Made by a program: the position numbers and the translations under genes | From: Morella rubra | Taxonomy: Eukaryota; Streptophyta; Magnoliopsida; Fagales; Myricaceae | Length of the DNA: 64,000 nt | Direction: 5' to 3' | NCBI GenBank assembly: GCA_003952965.2 | Contig: CM025854.1 | Span: 12,408,428 to 12,472,427 of the forward strand | The notes under the pieces: model-generated | The model's input: the letters and a program-made list of their open reading frames with translations, nothing else | Databases searched by the model: none | Told to the model about the DNA's origin: nothing | Part shown: one piece after another, positions 10,736 through 21,029 of the stretch | How positions within the stretch are numbered: position 1 is the stretch's first letter | How the letters are laid out: each line of letters opens with the position of its first letter

Positions 10736-11740
10736 CTATAAGTCATCCGGACTACAATTGTCGAACAAGACTGTTCTTCGACAGACTCTATTTTCAACAT
10801 AAATTCATACAAAATCAACCCAAATCACAAACACTTCAATATAAACACATCACAACCAACCTTAAATTATATTGTTATCATTTTAGACCCTAAAAATTTG
10901 AAAAACACATGCTTTGATATCCTAAAATCCTTGGTTTTCATACTAAAACAAAAGAAATTTTAAAACTCACTAACCTCAAATGCAATCCAATGCAAAATTC
11001 CAAATGAGTTGCTCCTTTCACACTCTTTTCAAAGAGATTGACGTCCAAAATCAGCTCCCCCCTTTTGCTCAAATCCCTCAAATTTTCTAAGTTTTTTACG
11101 TTTTGGGTAATTGTCTGCAGTTCTGCCACTTTCATACGATTGAATACCGTTCGGACCGATAAAACCTAGTTTGGATGCCTACCTATATTAGTTTGTGAGG
11201 GAATTATTGCCGCTAAAATTTCATAATCGTGAATATGAGTCTGAACGGATTCTTATAGTTCACGACACCGTTTTAGTAATTGTCAAACGACAGCGTCTGG
11301 TCATAAAATAATCGTTCGGGTACACCACTGTCCGAACACCAGCTTACATTTCACGACACCATTTTAGGAATACAAGACGATAGCGTTTGATCAAAAAATG
11401 CGTCCGGACCCTGCATCATACATCCGAACGGTATCTTACATTTCAAGACATCGTTTTAGTAACCCTCAAACGACAGCTTCTGGTCAATAACACAGACGTT
11501 TAGACGGGAGACACCGTTCGAACACTACCTTAGAAATACTAAGACACTAGCATCACTCAACGTTCGGACGCCGTTGTAAATCCCAAACGACAACGTCTCA
11601 ATACAAGGATCATAAACGAAAGTGTCTCGACCGTATTAAAACGCATTCAGACGGTTTGTTTCACATAATACAACACCGTTCAAGGTTGTTGTAAACCGTC
11701 TGGACGCTAACCTTAAGGTCCGAACGGGTTTCGACAAACT
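10500..11740. repeat. Array of CGTTCGGAC/GTCCGAACG subterminal-type motifs
   Basis: Words of the form TCCGAACG or CGTTCGGA, in both orientations, recur many times across this stretch, mixed with ACGACACCGTTTTAG-like repeats near 11260, 11345 and 11440. Such arrays bind the accessory transposase (TNPA-type) in En/Spm elements. A similar but shorter set lies at 8690-8920. Confidence 0.7.
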
Positions 11741-11942
11741 TTTTTTTTTTTTTTTTTGCTTCTTTTTTTTTTTAAGCTTATACAATTATATTTATTAGGA
11801 AGTTTTAAATAACCAAAGTTAGTTAATAATATAAATAACCTTAAGTGTGTTAAGTTCTAATATCAACATTTTTTTGAATGAGTGTAACGAAATTAGAAAC
11901 ATAACATTAATTAACATAAATATATCAAATATCGTCAAAACA

Positions 11943-13712
11943 TAATATAAAAAAATAACATCAAATAAATACCATGTCCACAAAACATAATAAAAAAATA
12001 AACATCATGATAAAACTAAATACAAATAGACTACTGCTCATCATCATCGTCTTCCGTGAGTTTTAGAACTTGACGGACTTGACAAAGGTGCTCCTCTATC
12101 AGCCCGACCTGCTCAGTCAAGGAAAATAACTCTGCACTGGTTGCCACACCCTTTAGAACCTCCTGAATCGCAGTGACCTCCTTCTTCCACCCAGAGTCCA
12201 TGTCTTCGACCTTGCGCTCCAAAACTGTCAGCTGACCACTGACATCACTCACCATCTCATGGGTGGGCAACATTATCGATTGCATCCGCTGAGTCAGCTC
12301 CGTCATCATCCCGTCCATACTCGGCCGCTGTGCCCAAAGCCCTGTCCAGGATAACCTCTATTGCCTCCTCAGGCTACTTGTGTCGTGTAACTCTAGCAGC
12401 CCGAGCGGGTGCTCGACATGTCTATCGATTTGGAGAGCGTTGTTTTGTTGATCGACCCAAGTGGAAGGCCCTCGGCTCGTCACCACTCTCGGGTACCATC
12501 ATGGCGTGCAGGAACTGGTCAGAAGAATCCAATGAATTCATAGCATCAGTCTTCAAGGCTCTGCACGAACGGACTGGTAGATGTAATGCCATATCAAAGA
12601 TAGCCCCCGTACAACTACCAGATACATAAACTTGGCCCGGCTATAAGACAGCTCCGTGGTGTGCTTTTTTGGGTCAATGGTGGAGCATAGGATCAAATGC
12701 ATGATCCACCAAAAAGGAAGCAGCTACTCGTGTATCAAATAGCTTCCCTCCAAAAGTACCCTCATAGTCCGGAATATCTCGGCCTTAGTAGGCCGGCCCT
12801 TCTCGCTCATTGGCAGGTTTGGAACGCGCCAAATCTCTCTCATACCCCAAGAATTCGCCAGCTCGAGAATATGATGGAACGTTACAGACGAAGGTCCTCG
12901 CTTGTAATATAGAACTCCCACACTAGCTTTGATGAGTCGGTCCTATGGATCAACGGAAGCCAACCTATCTCCTCCACCAAGCGGGTAAGATCAAACTTGA
13001 TGTTCGACACATAATAATCGTTGTATGCTGCTCCAACTATTTTTATCGTCGCTCATTCGCGACGCGTGTATGTCGTCACACAAATCCGAACGGGTTTTTG
13101 TCCGGAGTTCCTGGATGGTTTTGGGTGACGAAATTAATTTTTGTCATAGAAAGGCCACTTTAGGTGACAAAATTTGGTTTGACACCCTGTCACCTAAACT
13201 ATATTTCTTGTAGCACATGTTAGGAGCAAAATTTGTAGGAACGTTGTAGATATCATTTCTATATGAAATATGCATGCACATAAGAGTTTTCTACAAAATT
13301 TACTTCACCTTTCATTTTATATATGTGAGCTGTGAGATCTTAGGGGCAATAAGAGAATAATTGATCATCAGCAAGCGCGCAGGCTTCCTTCTTCTTCCAT
13401 TTTGAGTTCCAGAATGGGGTCCCAACTAATTATAGTAAAGTACTTAAAGGGGATAAAAAAAATTTGGAGTATGAAACTCAAGCGAAATATTATTTATAAC
13501 GACGGAGATTTGGTCAACTCATACATAGGTGAGTTAATTACTTCCCGAATAGTTCGATGATGTTTGACTTTGTAGATCTAGTCGGTTCATATCATATTTT
13601 CATTAAAAGAATGAATATATTTTGATGTCGGCAGGTGATTCCCATATGCAAAAGGAAAAAGAAAACTAAGTATTGAAGGTTTTCAATTATACCAGTGTCC
13701 TGCATGCGCTTA
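11943..13712. repeat. Segmental duplication, copy 1 (CACTA right end plus host flank)
   Basis: This matches 14025-15917 in the same orientation. It covers about 1.27 kb of CACTA right end, including the terminus and the CAT duplication, plus about 0.5 kb of flanking DNA. The flank parts are nearly identical. The transposon parts differ mostly by small indels, and copy 1 is about 120 bp shorter. Weaker matches continue to about 13764/16052. Confidence 0.9.
12031..12921 (-). pseudogene. CACTA accessory (plant transposon protein-like) ORF remnant, copy 1
   Basis: On the minus strand the 5' piece (12921-12724) reads FHHILELANSWGMREIW and KGRPTKAEIFRTMR. After frame breaks the 3' piece (12318-12031) reads MVSDVSGQLTVLERKVED and ends in the acidic tail TEDDDDEQ before a stop. 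The middle part resembles the loosely defined 'putative plant transposon protein' domain found in plant repeats. Its biochemical role is unknown. Several small indels relative to the second copy break the frame. Confidence 0.55.
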
Positions 13713-14024
13713 TGTTAACTATCGCGAACAATGATATACTACAATTTCACGCTGCAAGCTCGTTTCATGGTAAGCTTTCAACTGATTACATACTAGAATG
13801 CAGCTTTGCACTGTGGGTGACTCACTATAAACAAGGTGGTGGAGCCCGAACCTGCTACCGGATCGAGTGCACCCACCTTCTACTTGATATAGTTAACTCC
13901 AGCCGGACGACCGTCCCGACACTCCTCCTCATAAAGCGTTCGGTCTCGACCTCTCGCATTTTCGGCCCTCCCACACCGTTCCCCCTCCTAATCCCCTAAA
14001 AACCCGAATATCTGCGAGAATATG
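13713..14024. other. Spacer between the two duplicated segments
   Basis: The first ~50 bp look like a shortened version of the sequence following copy 2 (shared ACGCTGCAAGC). The rest, to 14024, is GC-richer and unique in the window. No gene is recognised. Confidence 0.45.
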
Positions 14025-15917
14025 TAATATAAAAAAATAACATCAAATAAATACCAATGCATGTCCACAAAACATAATAAAAAAATAAACATCATGATAA
14101 AACTAAATACAAATAGACTACTGCTCATCATCATCGTCTTCCGTGAGTTTTAGAACTTGACGGACTTGACAAAGGTGCTCCTCTATCAGCCGACCTGCTC
14201 AGTCAAGGAAAATAACTCTGCACTGGTTGCCACACCCTTTAGAACCTCCTGAATCGCAGTGACCTCCTTCTTCCACCCAGAGTCCATGTCTCGACCTTGC
14301 GCTCCAAAACTGTCAGCTGACCACTGACATCACTCACCATCTCATGGGTGGGTATCGATTGCATCCGCTGATCAGCTCCGATCATCCCGTCGGCCGCTGT
14401 GCCCAAGTCCTGGTCTGTATCCTGCTCCTCCATTGCCTCTATTGCCTCCTCAGGCTAGTAACTCTAGCAGCCCGAGCGGCATTAAGTACTCGACATGTCT
14501 GAGCCATCGATTTGAAGAGCGTTGTCTTGTTGATCGACCAAGTGGAAAGGCCCTCGGCTCATCACACCCTCAGGTACCATCATGGCGTGCAGGAACTGGG
14601 TCAGAAGAATCCGTGCAGTAATGAATTCATAGCATCAGTCTTCAAGGCCTCTGCACGAACGGACTGGTAGATGTACTATGCCATATCAATAGATAGCCCC
14701 CGTACAACTACCAGATACATAAACTTGGCCCGGCTATAAGACAGCTCCGTGGTGTGCTTTTTTGGGTCAATGGTGGAGCATAGGATCAAATGCATGATCC
14801 ACCAAAAAGGAAGCAGCTACTCGTGTATCAAATAGCTTCCCTCCAAAATAGCTGTACCCTTGCCCAACATAGTCCGGAATATCTCGGCCTTAGTAGGCCG
14901 GCCCTTCTCGCTCATTGGCAGGTTTGGGAACGCTGCCAAATCTCTCTCATACCCCAAGAATCTCGCCACTCGTTTGGCGAGAATATGATCTGCACGTTCA
15001 TACTAGGCTCTCAAGGTCCCTCGCTTGTAATATAGCACAATAAAACTCCCACACTAGATTCTTTGATGCATAGTCGGTCCTATGGATCAACGGAAGCCAA
15101 CCTATCTCCTCCACCACCTCCGGAAGCGTCTACCTCAAAGTAAGATCTGCCAACTTGATGTCCCGCTCGACAACAAATAAGTGAGACATAATAATCGTTG
15201 TATGCTGCTCCATCGTTTGGGACTATTTTTATCGTCACTCATTCGCGACGCGTGTATGTCGTCACACTGGAGATGCGTCCGAACGGTTTTTGAGGTCCAT
15301 TCCTGGATGGTTTTGGGTGACGAAATTAATTTTTTGTCATAGAAAGGCCACTTTAGGTGACAAAATTTGGTTTGACACCCAAAATTTTGTCACCTAAAAC
15401 TATATTTCTTGTAGCACATGTTAGGAGCAAAATTTGTAGGAACGTTGTAGATATCATTTCTATATGAAATATGCATGCAGCCCCATAAGAGTTTTCTACA
15501 AAATTTACTTCACCTTTCATTTTATATATGTGAGCTGTGAGATCTTAGGGGCAATAAGAGAATAATTGATCATCAGCAAGCGCGCAGGCTTCCTTCTTCT
15601 TCCATTTTGAGTTCCAGAATGGGGTCCCAACTAATTATAGTAAAGTACTTAAAGGGGATAAAAAAAATTTGGAGTATGAAACTCAAGCGAAATATTATTT
15701 ATAACGACGGAGATTTGGTCAACTCATACATAGGTGAGTTAATTACTTCCCGAATAGTTCGATGATGTTTGACTTTGTAGATCTAGTCGGTTCATATCAT
15801 ATTTTCATTAAAAGAATGAATATATTTTGATGTCGGCAGGTGATTCCCATATGCAAAAGGAAAAAGAAAACTAAGTATTGAAGGTTTTCAATTATACCAG
15901 TGTCCTGCATGCGCTTA
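14025..15917. repeat. Segmental duplication, copy 2
   Basis: This is the second copy of 11943-13712. It ends the CACTA part at 15416 with the same altered terminus (GTAGCA) and the same CAT, and includes the same host flank. It contains many short insertions relative to copy 1, such as the extra AAAATTTT in the TGTCACC terminal region near 15385. Confidence 0.9.
14126..15035 (-). pseudogene. CACTA accessory ORF remnant, copy 2
   Basis: This is the duplicate of the remnant at 12031-12921. It keeps MVSDVSGQLTVLERKVE on the minus strand but shifts frame at different places, so neither copy has an intact reading frame. Confidence 0.5.
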
Positions 15918-17799
15918 GCGTGTTTGGGGCCGGGCGGTGCGAGAACCGCGTTAATTGTGCAAGATTTATCGCGATTAACAATGAGCTTCGGTTGGAATAC
16001 TTTTTGGATTATATTGTTCCAATTTTTTCAAGTTAAATTACGCTGCAAGCGAAATATATATAATTCAGTAAGGTGGATCATGACCTGTCCTCAAGCTAGA
16101 AAAAGCATGGTGACTGAGTAAATAGTAATAAAGTCTGGACTAATTAAAAACGATGCATGTCTTCGTTATATAGTATTTTTTCTGTGATGCTCGCTGTTTT
16201 CCCAAAAATTTCGATGACCTATGACATTTTTAGATCTATAAACTCATATTTTCATATCTTAAATGCTCCAAAATTTGATCAGTTACAGAAATTCCACCCT
16301 ATGAAAAGGCAATACTTCTAAAGTGCTCGACTGCTCCGGTGTCGAGTTTATCTCTTTTGATTTCAGTTGGTTTCATTGATTTTGCAGGTACTTCTTTGAT
16401 TTCAGATTTGCAAGATTATTTGCCAACGTTAGTCGACTGCCGATCTGTTGATTTCTTCGGTGATCTCGCATCAGGCATTTTTGGATTTACTGACTACTTC
16501 TTGTAGATCTTTTGTGTTTCTGCTGCCTTGCTGGGTATATTGTTATGTTCCAGGTCACTGGTCAGTGTAGATTCCGGATTTCTGTAAATTATTAACATAT
16601 TGTAATGAATTTATTTGGAGATTGGAGGCTCGGGAATTGTTGGTTGGGTTGTCTGTTGGAGTCTTGGGGATTGGAGGTCAGGGCTTGCCGATTTGGTTAA
16701 TTGGTTATGTAGCTTGTGTTGTTGACTTGCCTTTTGGGTTCACGGTCGAGAGGATTGTGGCTAGTAATTGGCCAATACTTGACGAGAGTGAGAGCGATTG
16801 GAAGAGTCATGCTGCTGCAATTGCTCAGTCCATTCATTTAATCAAGAGGCGTATGAAGGTATAACATGTGAATAACATCTGGGTTTATGCATAAATTCTC
16901 TCACTTATGTTGAAAGAGTGATAATTGACGCTGTCAAAAGAAATAGTGAACATGGTGAGCTAATCTTATTTTTTAGTTATTCACCAAAAAGTTTACAACA
17001 TATACTAATGTAATTAAAGGTGATGTAATTATAACAGTACTGATACCTCTATAGGCCTGGAATCTTATATTTGATTGCATGCAGGGAAGATTGAAAAGTT
17101 AAGCATTTGAACTAGTGACATTAAGCTTGCTAGGATGATTGGAAATTTACCTAAATGATGAAGAGGACATAATGGAATTTAAAAGAGAGGAGTTGATGAT
17201 GCTAATGCCAAGTTCAAAAGGAGGTTGGGCTTCAGAGTAATCTAAATTTGGAAAAAATTTATCAGACTGTAATGGTATTTCTCCCCTGCCTTTTCCATTA
17301 TATCTTGAGTATTAAAAAATAATAAAATAATCTCCCAATCAAAAATTCTTTTCTTTATAATATTCATTCAAATCTTCTCTCTATTCATTTTTTTCATCAA
17401 CTCTCATAAACTATTTTAATTTTTCACCAATTTTCATATCCATGTTAACCACCCCAAAATTTTAACAATCCACCCACTAATTTTTGCAGTAAAGAGTGAT
17501 GGCATAGAGATCTAATGTTTCAATTTAAAAGTTGAAGAGATATAGATCAATAATAAATGGATGCAGAGAATGTATATTGGAGATTAAAATTTGGACTAGG
17601 CGATGCTACAAGGTTACAGAGATTGTTGTGCAATTATTTGAGAAGTTTTAAGCTTTGAATGAGACTTTTATGAAATTCTTATGTTGTGAAAAATAAGTGC
17701 ACTGTATTTTATATTGTTTTGATGTGGTATATGCATGTGTGAATTGTACAAATTTTTATAAAATGAGATTGTTGAGATTTCATGAACTCATTTGAAATG
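15918..17799. other. Intergenic, no supported gene
   Basis: An 80-codon plus-strand frame at 16622-16864 (containing RIVASNWPILDESE) has no recognisable family. The remainder is AT-rich. Decayed retrotransposon sequence is likely but not demonstrated. Confidence 0.4.
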
Positions 17800-18312
17800 T
17801 TTATAAGCTTGGTATGTTGAAATATTAAAACTTATTTTGTGAGCATACTGTGAAATTATCTTTGAGCTTGTAATATGATATCCTGGTGGTACGTTGAGAT
17901 CTGAGTGACCATTTTGATGTCCTTGTGGTATTTGGGGATCTTTGTGACTATTGGGGTTTGTTTGACCATTAATGATTTCCTATATTACTTTGCCTTGTAT
18001 ATTTTTGTTACGACTTGTATTTTTGGATTTGATATTGCTCACAATATTTTTCTTGATTTTCGGTTATTGTGATAAAAGTTTCATTTAATGCAATTCTTTG
18101 TCTATGTTAGAAAAAACTAGCTAGATACGAAAATGTTAATTTTAATGCTCCGACTAAGGTTAAGGATGGATGTTTTTAGCATTTTATTGCTTATAAATAT
18201 TTTGTTGACGTTAAAATAAATATTTTTGAAAAATGGGGGCACGGAGAAGTCATGTGAGCAGTTATTAAAATAAGATATCTTTCAATTCAGAGTTTGGGCC
18301 CCGGCGTTACAG
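17800..18312 (-). repeat. Possible LTR end (TGTAACGCCGGGG-type), minus orientation
   Basis: On the minus strand the sequence ending at 18312 begins TGTAACGCCGGGGCCC, which resembles the start of many plant gypsy-type LTRs. Two degenerate ~40-bp units (GATATCCTGGTGGTA and GATGTCCTTGTGGTA) lie at about 17876-17955. The partner LTR was not found and the left border is arbitrary. Confidence 0.3.
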
Positions 18313-18318
18313 ACCCGA

Positions 18319-18562
18319 GAAACCGAGTGGGATTTTCTCAATTAGATAGTGTTTTAAGATGGAGACTCGCAAAGTTCGATGGCAGAAACACAAGGCAAAC
18401 CACATCTACAGCAGCCAAACCATAAGTACACTGCCAAACCATTGGGACACAGGAGTTAAGAGTGGTGGCAGAAACCGAGTGGGATTTTCTCGATTCGATT
18501 CGATAGTGTTTTAAGAGAGAGACTCGCAAAGGTCGATGGCAGAGCAAGCCAAACGACATGTA
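18319..18562. repeat. Imperfect direct repeat, ~90-bp units
   Basis: GAAACCGAGTGGGATTTTCT starts both units (18319 and 18471). Similarity continues through the GTGTTTTAAGA and GAGACTCGCAAAG segments to about 18408 and 18562. Confidence 0.8.
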
Positions 18563-19479
18563 CAGGAGCCAACAAGGCAAGGCATAAGAACATCTAACCC
18601 ATGTGCAAAGTGCATTCGATGCCCCCACTACTTGGAATGGTCACAAATTCCCGCTCTTGCTAATCAAAGCTTGGTTCCAAGTAGATCGAATCACTCCTTC
18701 AAAGGCACTGATTCTAGAAACAACATAGAATACAATATTCGCAAGGGCATGAACCATTCTCCGCTCTCTTGATCCGCGATGAAACGTAGAATTCCTCTGC
18801 GTAGTGAGGTAGCTGTGGCAGCATAAGCCAGAGAACATGTCCTCCCAGCTGCGTTACGCCCGCGGAAAATGCATGGTCCCCGAGCAAAATGGTCCACACG
18901 CTCACTAAACTATGATCATGATCCGTTTCGGGCCATGGAAATTACATTTTCTAAGCGGCCATCGGAGATTATTGGATTTAAAGAAAGGAAGGAAAGCAAT
19001 AATCTGAAAGTACTGTACCCAAATTGATGGCAAGATCTACTGAAGTAGTCTTTTTATATATCCTACTTAATCGTTTCCCGGAACTTGTTGCATTGGGCTT
19101 CACCTTTTATATATCCTACTAATAAGACCAGAGAAATTTAGTACTCGGGGATTCCACGCATTCAAGCACATTAATTTTGGTCGCTAATTAAGTCCATTCT
19201 TCTTGTGACATGCAAGCTGACACTCATGTCATAATTAATTTGAAACTCAATCTAAAGCATGAATTCATTCATAAACAAGACAACATTAGCTACGAACGCA
19301 TCGAAATTGTCTACATTAAGCATATTATGCTGATATAACATCACACTTCATAACAACGAACCCTTTTTTTTTTAATGAAAACATATAAGAGGATACGCCT
19401 TAGAAAAACAGAATCGTAAATAACACAACTGCAATATTCTTAGATATAACGGATTTGCAAACTAAGGAACCAATAGCTG
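18563..19479. other. Intergenic, downstream of PDF1
   Basis: Overlapping minus-strand frames at 18641-18905 show no family signature. The proximal part probably contains the PDF1 3' untranslated region. Confidence 0.4.
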
Positions 19480-20867
19480 TCAGGTTCTGGGCTTGAGTCT
19501 GCCCTCGTTGGCCAGCTTGAAAACATGAGCCTGAGATGCTGCGGCCTTGTTCGAGCCGAGTGCTGCCACAAAATTCTGCCGGACTTGCTTTGTTGTGAAA
19601 GGGAACCTATTGTTCACCATGGAGTTCAAAAAAGAAGCGGTCCCTTCTCGATATAGTGCTCCGAGCCCATCAGTGCGCGTGTTGGAAAGAGCTTGCTGCA
19701 AGCTTAGATTTGTCCCGAAACCTGGAACGCTTGTAACGCCGAATACACTGCCTAAGGACGTTCCCCACCAGCCAACCAATCCCCATATCACTCCTGGGTG
19801 AGTCTTCCAGTAGCTGCAAACAACATCCATTGATATGTTAAGCTAGAGACTTTATTAGTATATTTATCCTTCTTATTCAATCCATTCAGTACAGTGGATT
19901 AAAAATTTATAAGTACAGGGACTTACTTGCAAGTACCAATGATGGGTGAATTAGGATCGGGAAGGAATGGAGGTGTAGGTATAAGGGGGGAACTGGGCGT
20001 GCTGGGTGTACTGGGGGTACTGGGCGTACTGGGTGTGCTGGGTGTACTGGGGGTACTGGGCGTACTGGGTGTGCTGGGTGTACTGGGTGTAGGGGTGGTG
20101 ATGCTTGGTGGGCTTACGACAACTGGGGTTGGGGGGCTACCACCTGAATAAGTCGGAGGGGTATGGTGACCACCTCCCGAAGGAGTTGAAGGAGTTGAAG
20201 GCGTTGATGGAGTAGCACCATGTGGGGGGGTTTCACAATTACCACCTGAAGGAGTTGGTGGTGTTGGGTTGTAGCTTCCGCCACCTCCATGCGAGGGGGT
20301 TCCATGAGACGGTGGAGTACCTGAACCATGTGATGGGGTGTGTCCCTGTGGAGGACTACCGTATGAACCTGTAACCAACCATTCCAAATTGTACATGAGA
20401 ACGAAGATGGTATATATTATTGGAGGGACTTGTCTAAGCTTGATGCTATATGCATGATATCATGACATTGTTACCGCATGAAACGTGGTATTGCGCACGA
20501 AAGATGTCCACATTTTGGCTGTCGCTAAGCTCTAGCAAAGCTCGGAAAATACAGAATATTTTTTACTTTCTTGAAATGCAACGCTTCGACTTAATCGAAA
20601 AAACAGTTACTGTAAAGCTAAACAACAGTACTTGAGCAATTCTATAACGTGCAATCCATGGCACAAAAATGTGCGTGCGTGTGTGTTTATGAGGAAGTGG
20701 AGAATGATCAGACCTCCGGGGGCATGCGGGTCTGGAAGTGGATAGTAGTTTTTCTGATCTTCAAAGCTTAATGTTGCTGTAACATGGATGACCACGTTCT
20801 GGGAGAGCAATGCAGCGACCGCAGTCCATATGAGCACAGAACCTAAGTTGCTTTTCACCTTCTCCAT
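19480..20867 (-). CDS. PDF1: Protodermal factor 1 (PDF1)-like proline-rich cell-wall protein
   Basis: There are three exons on the minus strand: 20867-20714, 20368-19927 and 19813-19480. Splice sites are GT-AG and the phases fit, giving 309 residues. The N-terminus (LGSVLIWTAVAALLSQNVV) is a secretion signal. Next comes FEDQKNYYPLPDPHAPGG, then a long Ser/Thr/Pro/Gly-rich middle with about nine consecutive Ser-Thr-Pro triplets. Last is the conserved ~110-residue C-terminal domain (YWKTHPGVIWGLVGWWG, ALSNTRTDGLGALYREGTAS, FPFTTKQVR, ending LKPRT). PDF1 is an extracellular protein of the protoderm/L1 layer, transcribed under HD-ZIP IV factors such as ATML1/PDF2. The exact wall function is unknown. 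The gene looks intact, and the start Met is directly before the signal peptide. Confidence 0.95.
19990..20100. repeat. 9-bp minisatellite coding for (Ser-Thr-Pro)n in PDF1
   Basis: A run of CTGGGTGTA/CTGGGGGTA/CTGGGCGTA nine-mers encodes the tandem STP array of PDF1 exon 2. It is prone to replication slippage, so length polymorphism is expected. Confidence 0.9.
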
Positions 20868-20934
20868 CTCTTTTTCCTTGAAAAAAGATTGAAGAAGAAA
20901 ACTCTAGGATGGAAGTGTTTGGGAGCAGAGTGGT

Positions 20935-20944
20935 GCATATAAAG
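20935..20944 (-). promoter_or_regulatory. TATA-like box of PDF1
   Basis: CTTTATATGC on the minus strand lies about 70 bp before the PDF1 start codon, a normal core-promoter distance. Confidence 0.5.
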
Positions 20945-21008
20945 AGTAGACTCGGTGAAGTAAATACGAACCGGTGAAGGAATATGTGGTTAGTTGATGT
21001 TTTGCAGA

Positions 21009-21016
21009 AGCATTTA
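21009..21016 (-). promoter_or_regulatory. Near-match to an L1 box upstream of PDF1
   Basis: TAAATGCT on the minus strand matches 7 of 8 positions of the L1 box TAAATGYA bound by HD-ZIP IV factors in PDF1 promoters. It lies about 65 bp upstream of the TATA-like box. The last base deviates, so activity is uncertain. Confidence 0.35.
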
Positions 21017-21029
21017 CTCAACACCATTT

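Larger units (their letters stand above)
8549..13215 (-). mobile_element. Degenerate CACTA (En/Spm) DNA transposon
   Basis: The left end is CACTACAAGAAA at 8549. The right end reads TTTCTTGTAGCA at 13204-13215, the inverted terminus with the last two bases changed from TG to CA. Both sides are flanked by the trinucleotide CAT (8546-8548 and 13216-13218), the 3-bp duplication expected for CACTA. Inside are TNP2-type transposase remnants on the minus strand, a second coding remnant near 12.0-12.9 kb, and long arrays of CGTTCGGAC-type subterminal words at both sides. Frameshifts make it non-autonomous. The right end is duplicated at 14.0-15.4 kb. Confidence 0.85.

Noticed and set aside
18338-18905. 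Cluster of minus-strand frames
   Set aside because: No family signature; partly inside an imperfect direct repeat.
19927-20329. Frames overlapping the PDF1 repeat exon, including a Gly/Val/Leu repeat on the plus strand
   Set aside because: Produced by reading the 9-bp repeat in other frames.
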